This document shows positions 46,122 through 57,100 of a stretch of DNA of 64,000 bases, piece after piece (positions within the stretch are counted from its first letter, which is position 1; each line of letters starts with the position of its first letter). The position numbers were made by a program, and so were the translations under genes. Source of the stretch: Sceloporus undulatus (lineage: Eukaryota; Chordata; Lepidosauria; Squamata; Phrynosomatidae); the NCBI RefSeq assembly GCF_019175285.1, contig NC_056527.1:111176389-111240388 (forward strand), in the 5' to 3' direction. The notes beneath the pieces were generated by a model, which made no database searches, was not told where the DNA came from, and worked only from the letters and a program-made list of their open reading frames with translations.

Positions 46122-48492
46122 ATGTCTGTCTGCGAGGATATGCTCCTTTGCAATTACCGCAAGTGTCGAGTCAAGCTTGCAGGCTATGCGTGGGTTACAG
46201 CCTGCTCGCATATTTTCTGTGACCAGCATGGAAGTGGGGAGTTCAGCCGTTCGCCAGCAGTCTGCCCTGCTTGCTCTAGTGCCCTTTCTGGCAAATTGGA
46301 CATTGTTCGGACAGAACTCAGTCCCTCAGAGGAGTATAAGGCCATGGTTCTAGCTGGATTGCGCCCAGAGATTATTCTAGACATCACTTCCAGGGCTCTG
46401 GCTTTTTGGACATACCAGGTAAATATTCCTGAAAGAGGCTTCCAATATGACTTTTTGACAGAGGGAGAAGTCATAGGTGGGAAGGTTATCAGAAAATGAG
46501 ATTTATTTTAAAGCACCAAGACTTCATGAAGCTGACATTAAAAAATTAGACCAAAATACGGTAGTTCTTAGAATTGTGAATATGAGTCAGAAATTTAACT
46601 CAAGACATCTCTGGCAAAAATAGATGCAAAGTTTAGTTTGTCCAAGAACAAACCCCAGTAACCTATTCTCGAAACAATGTGCGACTCTTCTGGGATGACT
46701 GTGCCACAGGATGTCACATTTGTATTAAGCTATCATAAGGCGTAGTGGTTGGAGAGTTGGAATACAATTCTGGAGACCAGGGTTAGACTCCCTGCTTGGC
46801 CATAAAATCCAGTGGGTGATCACACTTTCAGCCTCTGGCAGGCAATGGCAAACCTCCTCTGAACAAATCTTGCCAAGAAAACCCTATGATAGCTTCGCCT
46901 TAGGGTTGCTGTAAGTTGGAAACAATTTGAAGGCACACAACAACAACAACATCACACAGCTTAAACATTTGTGGCAATGAGCTGTGCCAAAAGAGAAATT
47001 TGGCAGCAAGGTTAGTAAAAAGGCGAAAGATTTATACGATCTGAAGAGAAACCAGATTATATCAGGATGGTGCATCGGAATGTCACATATATAGTTTGAT
47101 ACTGTTAGGACAGTAATTTCCTCCATGCCTCTCATTTATGTTCCCTGTGCTTGCAGGTTCATCAGGAGCGTTTGTACCAAGAATACACCTACAGCAAAGC
47201 AGAAGGCCACCTGAAACAGATGGAGAAGGTCTATACCCAGCAACTCCAAAGTAAAGATATTGAGCTAACATCCATGAAGAGTGAAGTTTCCTCCTTGAAG
47301 AAAGTCCTGGAAGAATACAAAAAGAAGTTCACAGAGCTCTCAGAGAAACTCATGGAGCGCAACCGTCAGTACCAGAAGCTCCAGGGCTTGTATGACAGCC
47401 TGCGCCTGCGTAATATTGCTGTAGCCAGCCAAGAGGCCGCCCAAGAACCTCCCATGATGCCTCAGCCTGCTGTCTTTGGTTTCCCTTTGGGTAAACACAA
47501 TGGTTATTTCCTTTGGTAATTTACACATACAGGTACAGTCAGCCCTCTGTATCCATGGATTGTTTATCCACAGATTCAAGCATACATGGCTTGAAAATAT
47601 TTAAAAAGAAAATTCCAAAAAGCAAACCTTGATTTTGCCATTTTATACAAGGGACACCATTTTACTACACTGTTGTATACAATGGAACTTTAGCATCCAT
47701 GGATTTTGGTAGCCATGGATGGTTCTGGAAGTGAACCCCAGAGGATACTGAGGGTCCACTGTATTTTTATTCTGTGGGGCAAATGGCTTCAGGCAGGGGG
47801 CAATTTTAAATGAGAAAATAGTGTGGGGAGATTTTAATACTCTTCCCCCCCCCAGCATCACAGGCTCCAACCCGATTCCCCGGTGGCTGTAGGGCAGTTC
47901 ATTGTCTTAAAATGTGTGATGCTGATCATGAATTTTCAGCAGCAGATTTAGTTACTTAAATATAATTGAATGCTGTGCATTGCCATACTAATCAAGTTAA
48001 TAATGGGCCCAAACAGACAAGCCAAAATAAAGCTGCTTCGGGTCGCTTTGGAGGTATGCTGTTTAAATGATGCATGAGGCCAGAAGCTGTGCTAAAGTCA
48101 TGCTCCAGTCCTAAGGACTGGAGCGCAGCTTCTGGCCTCGTAAGATACATGTGTCACTTAAACAGCATACCTCCAAAGTGATCTGAAGCAGCTTTATTTT
48201 GGCCAGTCTGTTCAGACCCAAATGTTTCATTTGTAGGAGACTAAGGACCCCTAACTAATAGCACTTTTCTCACTCGCATGTTCCAGGTAATGCAGCCAGG
48301 CTCTCTGGGGACACAACGCCCACAGGTATTCATGGCCGGCATGGTGAAGGAGACTTCAATTTCAAACCTTTCTTTGCCTCTTCTCCACCAATGGCAGAGT
48401 CTGCAAACAGCTTCTTTTCCTTTGTCTCTCCCGGAAATGATCTGGAACAGCACCCAGGAGGAAACAAGGCCTATAAAATTAAGAGAATGTAA
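46122..48492 (+). CDS. CCNB1IP1: CCNB1IP1 (HEI10), RING-type E3 ligase of meiotic crossovers
   Basis: CCNB1IP1/HEI10 is a SUMO/ubiquitin E3-like protein needed for meiotic crossover formation; it also binds cyclin B1. Coding exons: 46122-46418 (exon from 46057 with a short 5' UTR), 47157-47490 and 48287-48492, joining in phases 0 and 1 to 278 residues, one more than human as I recall it. The first exon holds the RING-like zinc domain (CEDMLLCNYRKC, ACSHIFCDQHG, VCPAC), nearly identical to human. The second codes a long coiled coil (about residues 105-190, from HLKQMEKVYTQQLQSKD to MERNRQYQKLQGLYDSL). The third gives a phenylalanine- and serine-rich tail (DFNFKPFFASSP, NSFFSFVSPG) ending KIKRM. 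The ATG is the first after the acceptor at 46056. A likely poly(A) signal is ATTAAA at 49385-49390. Confidence 0.96.
46738..46950 (+). repeat. tRNA-derived SINE in CCNB1IP1 intron
   Basis: gcgtagtggttggagagttgg ... shortened; tail gcacacaacaacaacaac is intact. Confidence 0.8.
47535..47765. repeat. Tigger/pogo-like MITE in CCNB1IP1 intron
   Basis: Ends cagtcagccctctgtatcc and ctgagggtccactgta; a sister copy is at 59147-59381 in TTC5. Confidence 0.65.
48005..48221. repeat. Nearly perfect 217-bp palindrome (MITE)
   Basis: Arms of about 105 bases: gggcccaaacagacaagcca ... against tggccagtctgttcagaccc; the centre is cagtcctaaggactg. Lies in the last CCNB1IP1 intron. Confidence 0.85.
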
Positions 48493-49681
48493 ACAATAAT
48501 TCTGTGAGCTGTCAGTCTTCCTGCTGTGGCCTTCTTGGAATTCCAGCTCCAAGAAGCTTGTCTCCCCCCCCATACATATCCAATGTGTAAACAACAACAA
48601 CAACAATGTACAAACCAGAACTCACTGATATTCAGCAGATGTTCTCCAACTCTCACAACTTTTCCAGGAAAATCCTGGCCATAGAAACCGCTAACCAAGG
48701 ATAGCCTGCACTGAAGACTGAGTGTTGTATCAACAATCAATTATTGTCAAAGATTCACCACCTTTGACATGCTTTCATCTCCAGTGTTCTGGTTGTTGCT
48801 GGCAATTCCATCCCTCCAAATTATTCAGCTTCTATACTTTACTATACCTTCTAAACTGAAATGTGTTGAAGACTATTGTACCTTCTCATGTTTCCAGATT
48901 TGTAAAAGTGTTATTGTTGTAGTGGTACCTTGTTGTAATACTTTCTCTTTGGATAACTGCTTCCAACTACCACATTTATGTTGTATAATATTTCCCCCCT
49001 CCAGTTATGCTTATAAACACACTTTTAAAGGGGTTTTTTGGGGGGTGGGGGTGGGAGTAGTTTTTCCTTGTAAATAGAGGTGCTTGCAGAAAAATCCCCC
49101 TTATCTGCATGGTGCATTTGTCTTTCATTTAATTTGTGTACTGTTCCAGTGGTTCACACTCCTGTGTTCTAGATGTGTTTTTTGCTAGTGATTAAGTTCT
49201 GACATTTTTCCTGTTCTGACCACTTAAAAATACACTATTAATTTCTAATTCTTATTGAGCAGAACTACGAGGAGAATCTGAATCACTTTGTAGGGAAATC
49301 TGTATGTACCTACATTGATTTCCATCTGATTTTATACTTACACGTTTAATATTACCTTGATCATGTACTGTATATAAAGGGATGATTAAAACATGTGAAG
49401 GGTAACTGGTCTGTATTTATTTATATTTAAATAAATAAATAAATAAATATTTACACCACACCCTTTTTCACAAAGGGCTAAATCCAGCATTGGTTCTCTA
49501 TAGAATAAGCCCAGTAAAATATATAGCATTTGTTAGTCATAACTAACTTCAGTGCTCCTGCTCTAGATAGCAATAACATAGGCTTTAGCTTAAAGAGCCC
49601 AAATAGCTAAATAGAAAAAACATTAAAATAATTTGAAAGAAAACAAAATAATTTAAAAGATGACAGAAATAGAATAAATTA

Positions 49682-49739
49682 CAGACATCCCTCCATATTT
49701 GCCGAGGTTAGGGGTGAAGGACCCCTGTGAATGTGGAAA

Positions 49740-49775
<36 letters not shown>

Positions 49776-50892
49776 TGTATTCTGGTCTTTCCAAAGAACT
49801 AGGACTCAGAGCAGCTTCACAATATTAAAAAAAACAATACAATTAAAACATAGAAACGTAATACATTAAAACAGAATTAAGTTGTTACATTACTAAACAG
49901 ATTACTTAAAACTGCAAATAAAAAAAAAACCACTGTGAAGTCAAAGGCTTCAATGGCCGGCATCCATAGTTTTTTGTGGGTTTTTTGGGCTCTGTGGCCA
50001 TGTTCTAGAAGACTTTCTTCCTGACGTTTCGCCAGACATTTATCTGAAGATGCCAGCCACAGATGCTGGTGAAATGTCAGGAATAAACTCTCATAGAACA
50101 TGACCACAGAGCCTGAAAAACCCACAAAAAACTTAAAAAACCCCCACTATTCTTTTTACCTGAGAAAACATCTCTCTGGGAATCTCCAGGTCCTCCAGTG
50201 CAACTCTGTGGACATTACAACACCTGTCAGAATTTGATCACAGAATCATGTTGGAGGACCTACAAATTCCCAGGGAAGTGTTTTCTCTAGGAACATCTAA
50301 GTTCTCCAGCACAACACTATGGCCAACTTCTGGCAGAGTTGCACCAGAGAGAACATCTTCATCAAAACCACAAATAATCAAACTCACAAAAGCCAAAGCC
50401 ACAAGGGCCCAACTGTACAGTAAAACCATTAGCAAAGATCACAGGCTAAGCAAATGTCCAACTAGTGCCTCGAGTGCCTACAGATAATGGCAGGAAGGAC
50501 AAACTATACAATGACATCCAAATTCCATATACAGCCAGCCCTCCACATTTGTGGCTTTGACTTTTGTGGGTTTGATTATTTGTGGTTTTGTTTCATACAT
50601 TCCGTCTAGAAATCTCTAGGTCCTTTCCAGCACAATTCTGTCAGAAAATGGCCATAGAGTTGTGCTGGAGAACCTAGAAGTCCCAAAAGAAAACACTTCC
50701 CTGGGCATTTGTAGCTCCTCCAGCATGATTTCCTCTGACAGATGTTGAGCACAGAGTTGCACTGGAGCACCTGGGGATTCCCAGAAAGGTGTTAGGTAAA
50801 AAGAATAGTGTTTAGTTTTTTAATTTGCGGATTTTCCACATTCAAGGGGGTCCATCACCCTTAACCCCAGCCAATGTGGAGGGACCACTGTA
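49682..50892. repeat. Tigger/pogo-like DNA transposon remnant
   Basis: Inverted ends cagacatccctccatatttg and atgtggagggaccactgt extend over about 55 bases. The inside holds (ATT)n at 49741-49776, a LINE tail and a family 2 palindrome at 49936-50140. No transposase frame seen. Confidence 0.65.
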
Positions 50893-51131
50893 TATTAACA
50901 AACAAACAAACAAACAAACCCGCCTATTGAAAACCACAGCAACAGTACAGTGTTGCTCTCCAGTTTAACTGGAACCATTTCCTGCAGCACAGTTTCAGAG
51001 GAAAAGAAAGAGTTGCATACTGTATATATTTTCCCTTCTTGCTTGCGATGCAGCCTCCAGGCCTCTGGATGTCTCTCTATCTGTCCAGCAAAAGACGAAC
51101 AGGAAACTAAGGAGGGTCAGCAGCAGCAATC
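50893..51131 (+). promoter_or_regulatory. TTC5: Region upstream of TTC5
   Basis: The presumed TTC5 promoter lies between the Tigger-like element and the ATG. It has an (AAAC)n run at 50898-50919 and a pyrimidine-rich tract at 51027-51080, but no TATA box or CpG island that I can see. The transcription start is not placed. Confidence 0.3.
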
Positions 51132-54100
51132 ATGGCCGAGGAAGAAGAAGAAAACTCTCAAACTGGACAAGGCTTGCAGGTAGGGAGAGCCAAAGGTGTC
51201 TGCAGTTTGCTCTTTGTTGGTTGCTGCCATCAAAGGCGAAAGGACTGCTCCTTGCAAGGCTTTTTTTTTTGTTTTGGTTGCTTTAAGGTTGTGCTGAGTT
51301 TTGCAGAGGAGCAACATGAATTGTTTGCTTGCTCCACCGCAGGTGTTTCATTGAACCTTGCAGAAGTAATCCGGTTTGGCACCACTTGGCTCTCAGTGCT
51401 GTGGAGTTCTGGGATTTGTACTTTGTTGCAGCACCAATATCTCACAAAACTGCAAATCCCAGAATTTCATAGCATTGAGCCAAGGCAGTTAAAGGGGTGC
51501 CAAACTGGATTTTTCCACAGTGCAGAAATACAGGCAAAGGGCCAAAACACACTGCAGAAATAATCCAGTTTGAGACCGCTTTAACTGCCCTGAATCAATG
51601 CTAGGGACTTATGAGAACTGTACTTTTGTGAGACATTTAGCCTTCTCTGTTAGCTCTGGTGCCACAACAAACTACAAATCCCAGAATTCCATAGCACTGA
51701 GCCAAGGGCAATTAAAAGAGTGTTAAACTGGATTATTTCTGCAGTGTCTTTTGGACCCTGAGTCTCCTTTCCTGGCTAATTTTCTCCTCACACAGCATTT
51801 TAAGATCACAATACTTCAGTCAATGCAGGAGGTGGTTTAAAAAGGGGGTCTGGATTGGCAGGAGGCTGCGATCTTTAAAGGAGGCACTCTTTTTTAATTT
51901 TAGGGGATTCTTCCCATTCATGTCGGTCCCCAAATTGCTAGTAGGAAATTCAGAGTTGACAGCAGCATCCAGATTCTGTACCTGGTGGTGGATTTTGTGA
52001 TGTCTAAGCAAATGGTTGAAGTTGGAGCATGTCCAAAGGAGGGAGACTAAAATGGTGAAAGGTCTGGAAACTATGTCTTAGGAAGCTGGGGATGTTTAGC
52101 CTGGAGAAGAGAAGGTTAAGAGGTGATATGATAGCCCTGTTTAAATATTTGAAGGGATGTCATATTGAGGAGGGAGCAAGCTTGTTTTCTGCTGCTCCAG
52201 AGAACAGGACCCGGAACAATGGATGCAAGCTACAGGAAAAGAGGCTCTGTCTTAACATTAGGAGGAACTTCCTGATAGTAAGAGCTGTTTGACAGTGGAA
52301 CTCCTTCGGAGGGTGGTTGAGTCTCCTTTGGAGGTTTTTAAACAGAGGCTGGATGGCCATCTCTTGGGCTGCTTTGATTGTGAGTTCATGCATGGCAGAA
52401 TGGGGTTGGACTGGATGGCTCTTGGAGTCTCCTCGAGCTCTATGATTCTAAGTTCAGACCATTTTAAAAGACATACTTTTAAACCTTTTCAAGGAATCAG
52501 TGACTCATGAGTAAGTCTCAATCAGGAGAAACAGAGAACCCCACACACAGGGACATTCTTGTTTGTTTGTTTATTATGACAGCGGGCCCTTGATATCCGC
52601 CCCCATGGATACCGAAATCTGTGGATGGCCTAGTAAAATGGTGCGGTGTTGGTGTGTTACTTCAGGTTATTCCCTGAAGCTGAGAGCAAGTGACTTGTTC
52701 TAGGTCACCCAGTGGGTTTCATGGCTGAGCAGGGGAATCGAACACAGGTCTCCAGAGTTGTAGTCCAACACCTTAATCACTATGGCACACTGGCCCTCTT
52801 ATATAAAATAACAAAGTCAGGTTTTTCTTTTTGGAATTCATATATTTTTGGAGTATTTTAAAACTGTGGATAGTTGAATCTGTGGATAAAGAATCCATGG
52901 ATAAAAAAAGGAGCAGATTAGAAGAAAGAGTCTCGGAAACAATAAGAATTAAACAGAAGGGGAAAGAGTGGGTTTGGTAATCCTGGATCATAAAAACAAG
53001 AAGGATACGATGATACTGAAATATATATATTGGTATATAATGCTATAATATAAATGTTTTGATGTAATCATGATATTATACAAATATATTGGTGTATATT
53101 GACTGGGGGGGGGGGAGTCTCACCCTGTGCACTTCTTCAGCTGTTGTATACTTATTTTATAAATAATTTTTACAGAGGTTATTATTTTACCTTTTTATTG
53201 TTTATGAATGTTTGATGCATAATAAAAATAATGGGGGGAAAAGAATCCATGGATATGAACGGCTGAGTGTACTGAACAAATTTCAGAGCTTGGAAATGAG
53301 GGCTAAACCAGTATCTTTTACCTTTTCATCACTGGCTAGCACTGGACTGGAAATGAAGAATACTGAATGGAGATCTGAGTTACTTAGTATGCCCAGGCTT
53401 TTTATATACATTTTCTGTGGCATCTGTGAACAGTCACCTTAATGATGGACAAATGATGTGGCTGAAGCTGCATCTGCTCTGCAGAATGAATGGAGTTTGA
53501 CATCCCTTTAACTGCTGTGGCTCAATGCTATGGAATTCTGGGATTTGTAGTTTTGTGAGATATTTAGCATTCTAGGTCAGTTCCACAACAAACTACAGCT
53601 CATAGGATGGAGCCATGACAGTTAAAGCAGTGTCAAAATGCATTAATTCTGCAGCCTGAGTTAAATTATGCTTGCAGTTATGTATTTTTGCCCTCCCCAA
53701 CTGAAGTGTGTTAAGTTTAATGTTGATATATTACAAGATGCATTTGCTCTGGTCACATGATAACATCCCCTGTTTGAAAAAATGTTTTGATAGGAATTGG
53801 TTGACCAGTTGTATCATTTTCGAGACCATTATTTTGAGAGCCACAGCGTAGAGGATGCTGGGAAAAAGCAGCAGGATGTACAAGAGAGGATGGAGAAGAC
53901 TCTTCAGCAAATGGAAACAATGGAAGGTAATTACTATAAAACCTTTACTGTATTTCCACCTTTCGTGCCATTTGGCACACTCCTCCTCTTAGCTCTCCTG
54001 TATCCCTCTTGTACTGTATAAATGGTTCTGTTCTTTACTTGGAACCATTTCCTTATGTAAGAATATAAAAAGAAGATCTTTGATGAGTCAGACCAGAGAT

Positions 54101-57100
54101 TTTGTAATATAATATTAAGTTTTCTATGTGGAAAACCTCCAAGTTGTCCCAAGACCAGTCCAACACTTATTCCTGCCTGAGGTGGATGAACAAATGGTCA
54201 CACACTCCCATGAAAATGAACAATATTGAAAGCCAGGCAACCTCTTGTGATGGAAGGTTGCCTGGAAAAGCAAATACAGAATGAGAAAATGAGAAACAAA
54301 CAACTTGCTGTCTGTTTGTGAAATCCAATATTTGCTGCCTTGAGGTGGCTACCTTATCCTGCTTAATAGTAGGATGAGATCTAAGCAGGACATGAAGGTG
54401 ATACCTCCCTCCTGCTGTTTCTTCCATAGAGTAGCAGAGTAATGACTGAGATTAAGATATCAAGTAGCTGATACCTTATTCAGAGGTATCAAAGAGCCAT
54501 TGATAGACTTATTCTCCACTGAAACACTTTACTGCAAATTGGAGCAATATCTTATGGATGCTTGGGATCATCTTATCAAGTCAATTTTGAGCACAATTAT
54601 GGGGTGCAATTCTCTCTTCCTTCTTCTTTCACCTGCTGCTAGGCCTGTCTGAAGGTCGAGCTCACACGCTGATGCTGAAGGGAAAAGCTTTGAATGTGTC
54701 TCCAGATTATAACGCCCAAGCTGAAGAGTTGCTTTCCAAGGCTGTCAAATTGGACCCAGAACTGGTGGAAGCCTGGAATCATTTGGGGGAAGTTTATTGG
54801 AAAAAGGGTGACATCTCGGCTGCCCATACTTGCTTTTCTGGAGCACTCAGCCATGTAAGTCTCTCCACATGTTCTTTCTTGGACAGATGAGGGATTCTAG
54901 TTCATAGAGTTATTTGGAGCTACTGGTTTTCCTGATGCCATTTTGATTAGCAATCAGTAACAAGTAAAAAAAAATTTCAGAAAAGTGTGTGAAGTACTTT
55001 GGAGAAATAAGTACTTGGAGTTGCAGTAAGAGAGGATATTAAGTTGTCATTTAATGCAAAGGTCTTGGCCTACTGTGTTCCATTTTCAACCAAGTGTGCT
55101 TCTGTCTCTCTCCCCCCTGCCTCTGTTTCAGTGCAAGAACAAGGTCTCTCTGCAGAATCTCTCCATGGTGCTACGGCAGCTGCGCACAAGCTCTGCTGAT
55201 GAGCATGCACAGAATGTGATGGACAGTGTGCGGCAGGCCAAGCTGGCTGTGCAGATGGACGTGCGTGACGGCCGTTCCTGGTGTGAGTCTAGGGTGTGCT
55301 GATGTGGGATGGCAGAGAGCAAAGAAGGGAGCAGTGTTGAGTATTATTATTCTCTTTTATTTTCTTCCACAGATGTTCTGGGCAATGCCTACCTCTCCTT
55401 GTTCTTCAATACAGGGCAGAACCCCAAGATCTCCCAGCAGGCGCTGAGTGCCTATGCCCAAGCAGTAGGTGCTGGATGGAACTCTAATGAAGACTATGGC
55501 ATGGGGTGGCAGGGGTTGAGGATTCTGGTTAAGCTTCTGGAGCGGACTCTAGATTGCAAGAAGCAGAGGCAAAAAAATCTCGCTATGCATAGTAGTTGGA
55601 TGTAAATGTTGGGGGACCCAGATTCAATTTTTTTTTAGCCACAAAGATGACTAGGATGGCAAGGCATGGAACAGAATTGGTGGGTGACTCCTAAAGGAGC
55701 AGAATAGATGAAGTCATTAAATAATAAGAACAGTAGTATTTCCGGCAAGATTAGAAATGTCTGGGCTAGATTCTATAGATTTGCAGTATTTCTTGCAAAA
55801 TGAGAAATGTCTGAACTGACTACCGTCTTTTTCTTGGGTGTTCTAAGTTTTGCTTAATATTATTGACATAAACTAGTATTTTCCTACACGGAGAGGATTC
55901 CTGAAAGTAATTGTCTACCTGTAGGCTGAAGTGGCACATTAGAATTTTATCTTCTAATCTCATTGCACAAGCTCTGCTGACCTAGCTTTAGTTTAAATCA
56001 TAGCTTGGAAATAGGTGATTCTTGGAGTTCTAGAACAGAAAAAAACAAACTTTTCCAAACTCTGCTCTAAACTGTCTCAATGACTTGTAAGGTTCAGTTG
56101 ATTGCAGACTTCCCTAATGTAAGTGTCAGAGCAGAGATACATTTATTTCAGCTGTAGTAAACCAGTTGTGTCTGAGGAAGTTCAAAAACAGGGAACTTAG
56201 TATTTGATGGACAAAGCAGTTTACACAGCACATGAGATAGGCAGGAAATGATAAGTGTTCTATGGTTAAATCGCACCAAATGATACCTTTTGAGCATATC
56301 TCTCAAGCTTGAATCATCTGCCATCCCTTGCTCATTCATTCACAGGAACATCTCCATACTCATGTACACATTCACACATAGATATTCTAACATATGATAT
56401 GAATGCATCTCCCTTCTGCCTTTTAAAGCAGTTGGGAGTTGGGGACCCTATTGTCCTCATCTGGCCCATGGATGTTGGTTCCTGTACCCTGCTTCAGATT
56501 GTGTGTTGCTAGGTAGCCACCTCTTCATAAAATTGCTGTTGAAACCTACCCACCCACTTTGGTTTCAGTAGATTTAAGCTAAAATGAACATGTGCTCTGC
56601 CTGCAGAAATGTTTGGGGTCAGGAACAGTGTTTCTTAGAATCTGTTGTATACAAAGGCTAGGCATTCATGCTTTTCTCTTGCTCTTTTTTTAGGAGAAAG
56701 TAGACCCCACTGCATGTTGTAATCCTGATCTACACCTGAATCGAGCTACGGTGAGAGCATGATGCTATATAAGATTGGTTCATCGAGAAGAATACCTCAG
56801 TGTGTGGTGGAGTTTGAGGGGTGTGCATTTGGATGGGCTACACAGCAAAGCCAATCAGGGAAATCAGTTTCTGTCTCTTCTTTTTCCTCTCACCTTTATT
56901 TTTAAGTCATCCATTCCTGCTATTTTCTCCTATTTCCATAGAAGCATATGATTTGCTAGGAAAGCAGATGGACCCCAAGGAAGCTATCCAGAGTAACTAG
57001 TTTTAAGAGGAAAGAATCTTATGAACCCCGAGGCCTACATTTTCATGGCATGTGCTAGGTGAGGGGAACAGCAGATACAGTTCCATAATGGCATAGGCAG

